A DNA stretch of 64,000 bases from Candidatus Leptovillus gracilis (GTDB lineage Bacteria; Chloroflexota; Anaerolineae; Promineifilales; Promineifilaceae), in the NCBI GenBank assembly GCA_016716065.1, contig JADJXA010000008.1, forward strand, positions 1 through 64,000. The letters are read 5' to 3'. A program made the position numbers and the translations under genes. Of this stretch, positions 55,628-64,000 are shown in pieces. Positions within the stretch are counted from its first letter, which is position 1. The number at the start of each line of letters is the position of its first letter. Under the pieces are notes generated by a model. The model did not search any database. It saw only the letters and a program-made list of their open reading frames with translations, and had not been told where the DNA came from.

Positions 55628-57501
55628 ATGGACATAAAGGCAAATGCTCCTTACTATATAGACCTGTTGGCATCGTGCAATGAGAATTTTTTACTCCACG
55701 TGACCGTCTCGACACACTAAAAAACTGTGGTCTTGGAAGTCTAGTGCGAAGAGTGAGGAACATTGCAGAAGGGCCGCTTCAATTCGCGAGTAGCTTGTAT
55801 CCTGTTCTTACAGATAATGTTCTTCAGAGTGGTTTGTCGCTGCGCCTCACTATCTTTGTTCTGTTTGATTACCTTATAAAGGTAGGCGAGCCAGTTCTGG
55901 AGCGCGAAGAGAACTTATTAAACCGCCTGGCTGTGGCAGAGGCTGAAGTGTCATGGGATTACCTCATGTCAAAAATGGCCGATCGAGATAGGCAGAAATT
56001 AAGGCAGCAACTTGCTCTTGCGGTACAAACTGCATTTCCACTAGGAGATGAAACACCCACAACATCTTTCAACGACGGCTTTGCGTTAATCATCGGCGTG
56101 GGCGGCAATCTATCCGCACCACCTAAAGATGCTGCACGGTTACGAGATCTTTTGACAGACCCAAGTCGCTGTGCCTATCCGCCCGAACAAGTTCGATGTT
56201 TATTGGAAGGAGAAGCAACAGCTCCGGCCATCCGCGATAGCCTGGCATGGCTACAAAAACAGGTAGCTGCGAACAGTCAAGCAACTGCTTTAATCTACTA
56301 CAGTGGGCATGGTCGTGAAAACCCACAATATCATCTTGTGCCGCACGGTTACGATATCAGCAACATTTCAGAAACCGCTGTTCTGGGCAGCGAGCTTACC
56401 GAAGCAATCAAAGAGATAAAGGCACAGAAAAAACTGATTATCTTGGATGCCTGCCACGCTGGCGGATTGATAGATGTGCTGCCTATGGACGTCGCGTCAA
56501 CGCCAGTTCCAGATGATTTGATTAAGAAACTATCTGAAGGTACAGGAACCGTCGTTATATCCTCTAGTATGCCGTGGCAAAAATCTTACGCTCGCACGGA
56601 CAGTACGATTTTTAGCCGCGCCTTACGTGAAGCATTGGCAGGTTGGGGAACGTCACGAAGAGACGGCTATGTTTATGTGGCTGAAATTGCCATGTATCTT
56701 AGTCGAGTGGTTCCTGAACGGGCGGGGGCGCTTAAGTTAGAACAATATCCAGTATTAGATATTTCCCAGGCCGATAACTATGCCATCGCCTGGTATGCAG
56801 CGGGAAAAAACCAGCCATTACCTTTAGGTGAATCACCTGAAATCGAGCCACCCTCTTCAGGGTTAAGTGGAGAGACTTTGATAGGCAACCAGGCAAAACT
56901 GCATCAATATCAAATGACCTACTGGCAAAGATTACAAGAAATTTCACCTGAACCCTATAAAAAGTCCTCTACCGACCCGATTTTACAGATCAAAATACAG
57001 CAGGCTGTCCAAACAGAACGACAACTTGGTCAATACATACCATCATCAGTCTGGCCTACCCCTGACGATCAAATTCGGTGGCTTGTTGACTGGCTAGATA
57101 AGCGCTTTACAAAGCTTGAGGCACATATAGATGGTCAAACAGATGAGCTAAAAGCAGGTCTGCGAGCCATTTATGCACGCCTGCCAGCTGATGATACAGA
57201 AACATTAGAACGGATTCTGTCGGAATTACATTACCAACGGCTTGAACAAGCGGAAATGGAGCGCACAGTTGAGTCTGTGCGGCGGGTATTACAACAAAAT
57301 CAAATTACTGATGACGAATTGAAGGAATTAATGGAAAAAGTTTACCGACAAGTCACCAGTAGCCTCAGTATGGAAGAACAATTTGAATTGACGCTGCCGG
57401 TCATCCCGCTATTGCTAAATTATAAAATTAGCCTAAGCGGCGGGGTTGAGTTAGATGCTTTGTGGCAAGAATTTAAGGACCGATTTTTAAAAAACACCTG
57501 A
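55628..57501 (+). CDS. Caspase-like (peptidase C14) protein with N-terminal adaptor domain, one apparent frameshift
   Basis: The true start is probably the ATG at 55628 (MDIKANAPYYIDLLAS), after an AGAGGTG site. One extra T in the run near 55690 joins it to FTPRDRLDTLKNCGLGSLVRR and the long frame that is otherwise open from a GTG at 55744. The N-terminal 110 residues look like an effector-associated adaptor domain. The caspase core follows, with FALIIGVGGN, the catalytic His in YYSGHG (residue 189 counted from the GTG) and Cys in LDACHAGG (residue 237). Both are present, so the protease should be active. A helical tail follows. Bacterial caspases are triggered executioners of cell suicide; the neighbours MoxR and vWA fit that type of system. 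Confidence 0.88.
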
Positions 57502-57519
57502 TCTACGAGTGGTTTCAAA

Positions 57520-58416
57520 ATGATGCCGACACCATTACAGCCAGATGAAGATTACGAGGTTTATAAAGAGATTTTAAAGGGCTCCGATAACTTTGCGGTG
57601 TATCGTCGGGATATCCTGATGGCCATTGAACCTTTCCGAGGAAAACTTTATAAATTCAAGCATCTTGATGATGGGTCAGAACACGAGGCATTCATTGATG
57701 CAAACTTCATATTATTAAAAAGTTGGGTCTGTATTGACACTGTGGGTGTCTATAGCGGTAAATATCGTTTAGCGTTGTTTATTCTATTACATCATCTCAC
57801 AAGAAAAATACAGAATATAGGAACAGATGATCATGTTGTCGAATATGTGGATGCCGATGTCGCCAGACATGAAAGAATCGATCAAAAATTAAAAGAAATT
57901 GACGATTATTACTTGCAAGTTGATCAACAAGAAAGATTAGAGCGCATTTACCGCAAGCAATCAAAAATCCGCACTTTCAATGTATATGATTTAGACCTGA
58001 AAAGTTTAGAAGCTAAATTTAAAGAAATCCTTCAAGATGAAATAATGTGTGAAGAAAGTGGTGTCTGGGCCATTCATCTTATCGCTGAAGAACAACTACC
58101 GCGTAAGTTAATGATTCCCAAATTGAAGGCATATTTTGAAGAGAACCATGTTAATGATGAGGAAGAATATCTGGCAACACAACCTATTACCTTTTCTCTT
58201 TCTTTACAAGACGATTTCCTAGAAGATGCCCAAAAGTTTGCTGATCTTCTTCATCGGCAAGTAAGGTCGCCGTTAAAAGGTGTTTGCCCAGAGGATTCTT
58301 TAATCAAAAATATCTTAATATCTGTTGATGTTGAGTTTAAAGGAGGAAGACACGACCATGATAGACTGTATGAAGCATTTCGAAGATATTGCACCAAACC
58401 AAAGTCAGTTATTTGA
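57520..58416 (+). CDS. Unrecognised 298-residue protein of the MoxR-vWA cluster
   Basis: A complete protein starting 18 bases after the caspase gene, with a weak ribosome binding site. It has an N-terminal helical part (EVYKEILKGSDNFAVYRRD), a middle with charged helices (ERIDQKLKEIDDYYLQVDQ, EILQDEIMCEESGVWAIHL), and a C-terminal strand pair. No family is recognised. Its last 59 bases overlap the start of the next gene in another frame, which is longer than most overlaps; the frame relation (+1) does not fit the deletion pattern seen elsewhere in the window, so I take the overlap as real. Confidence 0.65.
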   Translation: MMPTPLQPDEDYEVYKEILKGSDNFAVYRRDILMAIEPFRGKLYKFKHLDDGSEHEAFIDANFILLKSWVCIDTVGVYSGKYRLALFILLHHLTRKIQNIGTDDHVVEYVDADVARHERIDQKLKEIDDYYLQVDQQERLERIYRKQSKIRTFNVYDLDLKSLEAKFKEILQDEIMCEESGVWAIHLIAEEQLPRKLMIPKLKAYFEENHVNDEEEYLATQPITFSLSLQDDFLEDAQKFADLLHRQVRSPLKGVCPEDSLIKNILISVDVEFKGGRHDHDRLYEAFRRYCTKPKSVI

Positions 58417-58705
58417 GGATTTAGAACTTCCACCGCGTCGCTATATATTCCTGGTATCATCTAAAATCAGTAAGCCGAAGTGGTGGCGATTACAACCTCA
58501 TATACCTTTCCCACTCTTCGAGAACTATAGAAACGATATTGCGGAAGAGTTCCCGAAATTGATTAAAGAGTATCGTACTATCCACCATACAGACGATGAA
58601 GAGTTAGAAATTCTCTGTCATATAGAAAGAAAAAATATTCTGGATCTGGATTCATACCTCTATTTAATTACTTACATTCGTGACAAATTAAGGAACCTCC
58701 AATGA
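58358..58705 (+). CDS. Small unrecognised protein (115 residues)
   Basis: Starts at the ATG at 58358 with AAAGGAGGAAGA upstream, inside the end of the preceding gene, and stops in an ATGA overlap with the MoxR gene. The product is acidic with aromatic patches (PKWWRLQPHIPFPLFENYRN; DLDSYLYLITYIRDKL). No family recognised. Being sandwiched between overlapping genes it is surely cotranslated with the MoxR ATPase and may be its adaptor. Confidence 0.65.
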   Translation: MIDCMKHFEDIAPNQSQLFEDLELPPRRYIFLVSSKISKPKWWRLQPHIPFPLFENYRNDIAEEFPKLIKEYRTIHHTDDEELEILCHIERKNILDLDSYLYLITYIRDKLRNLQ

Positions 58706-59712
58706 CAAGAAAAATAAACAAAAAAAATGAAATTGAGGAACGAATTTATCTTGGTGATCGCGAAGAAGAAGTGTATAAGAAGCATATTGTTCCAGATCAT
58801 GTGTATCCGGGAATTACCATGGAGTACCCGGAAAAGGAACCATATGTGCCTTCGGAAGATTTAGCTCAGGCCGTTAATTTAGCCATGTATTTGGGACGGC
58901 CGTTGCTGTTAGAGGGCGAGACTGGCTGCGGAAAATCCCGCCTTGCCTTTTCTGTGGCCTGGGAGCTGGGTTATCCACTCTTTCAATACTACGTACACTC
59001 CAGCGCTAAGGCCAAAGATCTGTTATACAGTTTTGACCAACTGAAACGCTTACGTGACGCTCAAAATGGTGGCAACAATTCGCAGCGATCAGACCTTGAT
59101 GATTCGAGCCGCTATATTCGGTTGGGGCCACTGGGATGGGCGATTCGCATATCAGCCGAAAAAGGCATTCCCTCGGTTGTTTTGATTGATGAGATTGATA
59201 AAGGGGATTACGATTTTCCCAACGACTTGCTATTAGAATTAGAGCGGTTGGAATTCAGGGTTGAAGACTTTGAGGAGCAATACAAAGCGGTTAACGAACA
59301 ATACAAACGGCCGTTGGTTATCATTACCAGCAACCGTGAAAAAGCATTACCTCGCCCCTTTCTGCGTCGTTGTGTTTATCATTTTGTTTCCTTTCCAGAA
59401 CCAGAGCGCTTGGATGAAATTCTTTTTCGTCAGTTTAAGGCTAATGTGCCTGACAACTTAACTCTTGTTGAGGCCAGAAAAACCTGGAATCTTGCCATAG
59501 ACAAATTTGACTTGTTGCGAAAACAGTTGCGGGGACACCAACCAGGCACTAGTGAACTTATAGACTGGGTCAACGTTTTGTTGAATTGGAACTCTGGGTT
59601 TGATTCACAAAAACTTGAACAAATCAGTCAATCAACATTGGCTAAATTACCGTATCTTGACCTGTTAATCAAAAATGAACATGACCTCAGAAAACTTAGA
59701 TCAGGAACCTGA
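58702..59712 (+). CDS. MoxR-type AAA+ ATPase
   Basis: A 336-residue MoxR-like ATPase, a chaperone class that remodels or activates partner proteins, usually together with a vWA protein. Walker A is LLLEGETGCGKSRLAF near residue 70, Walker B VVLIDEIDKGDYDFPNDLL near 160, sensor 1 VIITSNREKALPRPF, and the arginine finger region FLRRCVYHFV. All key residues are present. It starts in an ATGA overlap with the previous gene and overlaps the vWA gene by 38 bases. The MoxR plus vWA pairing with a caspase nearby matches the ternary NTPase conflict systems described from comparative genomics. Confidence 0.92.
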   Translation: MTRKINKKNEIEERIYLGDREEEVYKKHIVPDHVYPGITMEYPEKEPYVPSEDLAQAVNLAMYLGRPLLLEGETGCGKSRLAFSVAWELGYPLFQYYVHSSAKAKDLLYSFDQLKRLRDAQNGGNNSQRSDLDDSSRYIRLGPLGWAIRISAEKGIPSVVLIDEIDKGDYDFPNDLLLELERLEFRVEDFEEQYKAVNEQYKRPLVIITSNREKALPRPFLRRCVYHFVSFPEPERLDEILFRQFKANVPDNLTLVEARKTWNLAIDKFDLLRKQLRGHQPGTSELIDWVNVLLNWNSGFDSQKLEQISQSTLAKLPYLDLLIKNEHDLRKLRSGT

Positions 59713-60955
59713 TGAATTATTGAAGTCTGATATAGCAGCATCCACTCTCATAGATGTTGCGATCAGGTCTCTGTTAGACGAATTGCTAAGACCCCTGTTG
59801 TCAGAACTGCGACAGGCTGGCTTACCCATATCGCCACAAGAGTATGCGCTTGTGATGGATGTGCTGCACAATCCAAACAGCCCGTTTAGCTTACGTTCAG
59901 TTTCTATTGCACAAGAAAACGACCATTTCGTTTCTCTGCGCGAACAAATGCGCACAGTCTGTCTTCTTCTTTGGTCAACAACGCCTGCAGAGCAAGTTGT
60001 ATTCGATCAAATATTTGACAAGCATTTTGCGCTGACAACAACAAGTGACCAAGCAGACCTTAGAAATAATAAGGAAAAGCCTGTTCAGTCCCCTAATATC
60101 TCAGAACTTGATGACGTGGCCAGAGAACAGGAAGACAAACAGCAAGATAAATCAGAAGAAAAACAATTGAAATTAGATGAACCATCATGGTACGGACACA
60201 TCTCTATTGTGAGTCCACCGCTCTTAGACCAGAAGTGGAAGGAAAGCATGACTTCCAGCCCTGAATTCCGGTTACAGTTTCATGTGACCGAACGCCAACT
60301 GATTCGGCCCTGGTTGCTAGCTCGGCGCTTGCGTCGTTACGGTCCTAGAACTGAACTGGATTTGGCGGCGACCATTGCTCGTTATGCGCGTGTTGGGCGA
60401 CTTGTTGAACCGCAGTTTCGTCCAGGTTTGAAAAACCGATTGACTCTATTAACGCTGGTAGATTATGGTGGCTCCATGCTTCCTTTTCGTCCATTGGTTA
60501 ACACCTTGCTGAATCATTTATGGGCGTTGCGCGGCCGTTTTCACCAGGTCTTGTTTTATTATTTTCACGATTATCCCTCGCCTTTTCTATATCGCTATCC
60601 AGATGAAGATTGGGACTCGTCAGAACCGCCTGATCTGCTTGATCCGATGTTAACAAACGCAGTCTCAACTGCTGATTTAACTATCAACCTGCAATTTGAT
60701 GGTAGCGTACTGATTATTAGCGATGGTGGAGCGGCCAATCAAACGTACGAAGAACGACGCTACCAGACTTTTGAACGGCTGGTGCGAGATCTGTATGCCG
60801 AAACGCCTAGACTGGCGTGGCTCAACCCCTTACCGGCTAACCGCTGGCCTGGCTCAACCGCCGATCGAATCAAAGATTTGTTGCCCATGTATGTCATTGA
60901 CGCCGATGGCTTGACCAATATGGCCTTGATGTTGAGCAGTGGCACCAGGAGTTAA
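59675..60955 (+). CDS. vWA-domain partner of the MoxR ATPase
   Basis: A 426-residue frame. The first 200 residues are helical and acidic (EQEDKQQDKSEEKQLKLDEP). The von Willebrand A domain starts near 255 with TLLTLVDYGGSMLPF, a MIDAS-like D-x-G-x-S in place of the classical D-x-S-x-S, and includes SVLIISDGGAAN further on. It overlaps the MoxR gene by 38 bases. It seems to stop too soon: shortly before the end the next frame opens with EQWHQELTTLSQKVADIELE and runs on into the long downstream protein, so one missing base near 60940 may hide a single very large vWA protein. Confidence 0.82.
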   Translation: MNMTSENLDQEPDELLKSDIAASTLIDVAIRSLLDELLRPLLSELRQAGLPISPQEYALVMDVLHNPNSPFSLRSVSIAQENDHFVSLREQMRTVCLLLWSTTPAEQVVFDQIFDKHFALTTTSDQADLRNNKEKPVQSPNISELDDVAREQEDKQQDKSEEKQLKLDEPSWYGHISIVSPPLLDQKWKESMTSSPEFRLQFHVTERQLIRPWLLARRLRRYGPRTELDLAATIARYARVGRLVEPQFRPGLKNRLTLLTLVDYGGSMLPFRPLVNTLLNHLWALRGRFHQVLFYYFHDYPSPFLYRYPDEDWDSSEPPDLLDPMLTNAVSTADLTINLQFDGSVLIISDGGAANQTYEERRYQTFERLVRDLYAETPRLAWLNPLPANRWPGSTADRIKDLLPMYVIDADGLTNMALMLSSGTRS

Positions 60956-60960
60956 CTACC

Positions 60961-63900
60961 TTGTCTCAGAAGGTTGCAGATATTGAGCTGGAAACTGATG
61001 CGCCCGACTGGCTGAGTGGCGAAGATGCGCACTGGTTGATAGGAAAGTACCTTGAACAGTGCGAACGATACGGGGGCGTCCAATCCACCCATTTCCGCTT
61101 GGCCTGTATTGCCGCCGTGCCGCTTCTGCTAACGCCAGAAATCCTCAATTTGCTGCGAGCCAGGTTCTTGCCAGAAAGCGATGCCGATTGGTTAGCCGAG
61201 GCAGATTTGTTGTTGTCACCGCTTTGCCAGTTGATTGACAGCCGTTTAGGTATCTATGAAATGGATCCGCGTGTACGGCGCGATCTTGTCTCTCGCTTAA
61301 CTGTAGAAGAGAAACGCGTAGTTGCTCAGTATGTGCTTGATTATGCGACCGGTCGTGATTACCCCTTTGAAACCATGCGCGCTACCCATTACTGGTTAAG
61401 CAAAGCTATCCTTGAACCAGATACGGCTGCCGGAGCGATTCAACACAAGACAGCGCAACCCATTTTTACCGGCTGGCAGGCGTTGCATTTAGGCCAGATC
61501 TTGAATTGGGACTTACTCAAGGCCGAGAATAAGAATCCGGAGGCTTATCAGCATTTTGCCAACAGGTTAGACTTTGTTATTCAGCTTGAAAAGCATGAAG
61601 AAGAACCTTCCTCTGAGACACGCCACAACTTAACAAAGCTCTTACAAAGACCGCTTCCCTCTGACACGGCCGAACTCATTACAGAATTGACCTTACCCAC
61701 ACCGCCTGCATTTATGGTGCCAACGAATTTAATCGAAAATCTACTGGGCAACCCATTCGATCCAGCTGCCTGTCGGTATGAAGGGGATATCTGGTTTCAA
61801 CGCCTCTTTGATTATGATTTAGAAACAAAACAATTTAACTGGTGGAAACGACTATTTGTGGCTCGGCCAGGGCTGCTGGCGAAATTGCGCGATGCATTGA
61901 ATAGCAAACAGCCGATGTTGATAACCGGGCCAGAGGGTACCGGCCGTACCACCCTCCTCCATTGGCTCCGCCACTCGCTCAAAGAAGGAGGGCTTGAGCC
62001 AGTATTCCTGAGTTCTGTCGAGATGGCCAAAGCTATTTCAGTTGCTGAAGGCCAGGAACTGTTCTGGTTAGGACAACAGCTATTAAGCAATCTACCAAAA
62101 AAATCCCAGCGAACTCATACGCACCTGGAGGGTCTGAATGATAGCGCGGCCTTGGGGCAATGGATAAACGATTTGTCTTTGGTCCTGGCTGACCGCACAG
62201 GAGGTTGGGTGTTGATTGATGCTGGTGGCGATAACAGCAAGTCGCTCGTTCAAGCGTTGGGTAACCACATTTTTAACCTTGCTGAACGGGGTCTGTTTTT
62301 GGTTCTTGTCACCGGTATGGATCAGGAGAAGTCAGCATTTGCTCGCCAGATTATGACTACCGAGTGGTGGGGTGAAGATGAGTTCAAGACCGTAATCAGC
62401 CGGCGTCTTGAGGTTGCCAGCCGCAAGCTTTCACCTATTCGCACTCTATCCGATTTACGGCCAGACTGGTCAGAAGCTGCTTTTATTGACAAAGCACAAT
62501 CCATTAGGCAAGTGATGGCTGCGGCTGCCTGGTTGCTTGTCCGTGATGAGATTTCCGACCTGCTTAAGAAGGGCAATCCGCGACAGGTGGTGACATTATG
62601 TCAAAACGTCTTGCACTGTTACGATAATGCTGAAGCAAGGCAACTACTCCAGGAGGCGCTGCGCGATTTAGGCCCTCGCGATATCTGGAATAGCGGTGAG
62701 TACGAAAGCGCCGTTGCCCATCTGGCAAACAGCAGTATCCAAGACGACCAATTGGCAGAAGAAGCCCAGAAGAAGAAGCAGACAGCCCAGGAGGTAAAAC
62801 GCGCCCAAGAGCGGGCCGAGGAATTGGAGCAGCAAGAGAAATATGACGAGGCGCTTATCTTCCTGAGCGCCTGGCAAGACCAGCTCGGTGTAGGCAGCCT
62901 AATCGAGAGAATTCAGCAAAAGCAAGCAGCGCGTCAGGCACAAATCAAGGACTACATTCGTCAAGCCCATGAAGCGGCCGACAAACAAGATTTTCGCACC
63001 ACTATTTCGTTTTATGAAGCTGCTCTGCTACTAGATCCTAACAACACGCGCATACAGGTAGAGCTACTACAAACGCAAGAGACTTTACACCAATGGGAAT
63101 CTGTCCGCAACTTGATCGAGGAAGCGCAAGAGGACTTTCAGAAGGGACGTTGGCAGCAGTGTTTAGGCAAATTTGAAGAAGCACGCAGTAAAGATAGTGA
63201 AGGGTGGTTTAGTGCAGATCTGAACACGGATATTGAAGCTGAAATTCGCAAAACGATAGAAAGTTGGTGGCGAACAGTTTCATTAGTTATACCAACCGAA
63301 AAGTGGCCAGGTCTTCTGAGTGAAAGAATACTCAACTGGGACCAAATTCCTTTATCTTTGTCCTCAGATGACGAGATATCGAACATGCAAGGTGAATTAC
63401 TCGAAGCATGCTCCGAATATCTGACCCGGCATTATACATCTCATTTGTCACCTCTGCTATCTAAAATATCTACACCTGAGATAGACACCCCATTATCAGA
63501 ATTAGAAGATCGCTTAGTGGAGACTGTTACCAAGTGGAAACCAGTGCGAGAGGATCGAATTGTTAGTGCCTTCATGGCGGTTGCTAATAGTAACGCATAC
63601 CGGGAAGTTATCAATGTATTAGATGAAATCCAACGCTTGTTGCCGGTCGTGCAAGCAGCAGCAGAGGTGTCATTACAGTTGGATGAAGCAATTGCTTTAT
63701 GTGAACAAGCTCGAAAGAGTAGTGACGTGCTGCCAGCCTTGTCTCAGATCACGAAATTAATCAATAAGCGAGAGGTAGATAGTCTTATAGATTTATTCCT
63801 GCGTCCCCGATATGAGCGCTTGGAGATATTGCGCGATCAACTGATCCGTCGTTATCGTTTTTTGGATAAAGACATTCAAGAAATTGAGCGTTTAATTGCA

Positions 63901-64000
63901 GCAGGAAGGTACACCGAAGCTCTTGTTATGTGCGAGAAGTTGGCAGCGTTGGGAGATGAACGGGTAAACCAACTGGGAATAATAGCGAAAATGCAATCAG
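60961..64000 (+). CDS. Large TPR/degenerate STAND-like protein, runs off the window
   Basis: More than 1,010 residues, open to the right edge. It begins at a TTG or, more likely, continues the vWA gene in the -1 frame. The first 300 residues are helical. A P-loop-like motif, LITGPEGTGRTTLLHWL, lies near residue 320 with Arg where Walker A normally has Lys, and GGWVLIDAGGD stands where Walker B is expected, so ATP hydrolysis is doubtful; this fits the inactive STAND modules reported in MoxR-vWA systems. After about 590 come coiled coil (EEAQKKKQTAQEVKRAQERA) and TPR-like repeats (AADKQDFRTTISFYEAALLL). It probably scaffolds the MoxR-vWA complex and recruits the caspase (inference). Confidence 0.8.
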   Translation, partial: MSQKVADIELETDAPDWLSGEDAHWLIGKYLEQCERYGGVQSTHFRLACIAAVPLLLTPEILNLLRARFLPESDADWLAEADLLLSPLCQLIDSRLGIYEMDPRVRRDLVSRLTVEEKRVVAQYVLDYATGRDYPFETMRATHYWLSKAILEPDTAAGAIQHKTAQPIFTGWQALHLGQILNWDLLKAENKNPEAYQHFANRLDFVIQLEKHEEEPSSETRHNLTKLLQRPLPSDTAELITELTLPTPPAFMVPTNLIENLLGNPFDPAACRYEGDIWFQRLFDYDLETKQFNWWKRLFVARPGLLAKLRDALNSKQPMLITGPEGTGRTTLLHWLRHSLKEGGLEPVFLSSVEMAKAISVAEGQELFWLGQQLLSNLPKKSQRTHTHLEGLNDSAALGQWINDLSLVLADRTGGWVLIDAGGDNSKSLVQALGNHIFNLAERGLFLVLVTGMDQEKSAFARQIMTTEWWGEDEFKTVISRRLEVASRKLSPIRTLSDLRPDWSEAAFIDKAQSIRQVMAAAAWLLVRDEISDLLKKGNPRQVVTLCQNVLHCYDNAEARQLLQEALRDLGPRDIWNSGEYESAVAHLANSSIQDDQLAEEAQKKKQTAQEVKRAQERAEELEQQEKYDEALIFLSAWQDQLGVGSLIERIQQKQAARQAQIKDYIRQAHEAADKQDFRTTISFYEAALLLDPNNTRIQVELLQTQETLHQWESVRNLIEEAQEDFQKGRWQQCLGKFEEARSKDSEGWFSADLNTDIEAEIRKTIESWWRTVSLVIPTEKWPGLLSERILNWDQIPLSLSSDDEISNMQGELLEACSEYLTRHYTSHLSPLLSKISTPEIDTPLSELEDRLVETVTKWKPVREDRIVSAFMAVANSNAYREVINVLDEIQRLLPVVQAAAEVSLQLDEAIALCEQARKSSDVLPALSQITKLINKREVDSLIDLFLRPRYERLEILRDQLIRRYRFLDKDIQEIERLIAAGRYTEALVMCEKLAALGDERVNQLGIIAKMQS

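Noticed and set aside
1..64000. tRNA, rRNA or replication origin
   Set aside because: No cloverleaf-like sequence, rRNA block or DnaA-box cluster was noticed on reading; the window appears to be entirely accessory genes.

Overview
The window looks like a defence and conflict-gene island from a Chloroflexota bacterium, probably of the Anaerolineae or Caldilineae type. The assignment is an inference. It rests on the gene content (NACHT and KAP NTPases fused to formylglycine-generating-enzyme domains, STAND/TPR ATPases, MoxR-vWA-caspase genes) and on a very dense palindromic octamer, ACGGCCGT, seen about fifty times. There are no rRNA or tRNA genes and almost no housekeeping genes.

Layout. (1) 1-9.0 kb, + strand: a partial gene, two tandem paralogous STAND-type ATPases with TPR tails around a GNAT acetyltransferase, and a radical SAM/SPASM maturase with an odd Cys-Ala-Cys N-terminal extension. 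(2) 9.2-15.2 kb, - strand: NACHT-FGE and KAP-FGE fusion proteins. (3) 15.34-16.75 kb: an IS66-family element with 8-bp target duplications; its transposase has lost the segment around its first catalytic Asp. (4) 16.8-22.4 kb: a duplicated structured non-coding element ending in a terminator, small unknown genes, a HARE-HTH-like/pRiA4-ORF3 protein, an AbiE toxin-antitoxin pair and an HU-like protein. (5) 22.4-29.3 kb: a type III restriction-modification system preceded by phased TGTCGTGAG repeats; its mod gene is cut by an IS1634-like element flanked by a 6-bp CATATG duplication. (6) 29.4-31.8 kb: an orphan HicB and three - strand unknown genes separated by hairpins.

(7) 32.1-52.9 kb is the most interesting part: an uninterrupted, tightly packed + strand run of 14 genes. 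In order: a small HTH-like protein, a type I-like N6-adenine methylase, an HsdS-like specificity subunit, a DUF3696-type ATPase, three unrecognised proteins, a 1,648-residue P-loop ATPase with a HEPN-like RNxxxxH motif near its N-terminus, an unrecognised protein, a NurA-like protein, a second one-domain HsdS-like protein, a HerA-like ATPase, a small PD-(D/E)XK-like protein and a Ser/Thr kinase with TPRs. No HsdR is present. My inference is a multi-gene methylation-guided defence system in which HerA, NurA and the giant ATPase take the place of the usual restriction motor. (8) 52.9-64 kb continues with a secreted/membrane Ig-like protein, a caspase-like protease, two unknown small proteins, a MoxR ATPase, a vWA protein and a long protein with a degenerate STAND-like P-loop, matching the known MoxR-vWA conflict-system theme.

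A caution for the reader: at least a dozen genes or gene parts continue across an apparent single-base deletion, nearly always -1 and often in a homopolymer. This one-sided pattern looks more like residual long-read assembly error than gene decay, so several entries marked broken here may be intact in the organism.
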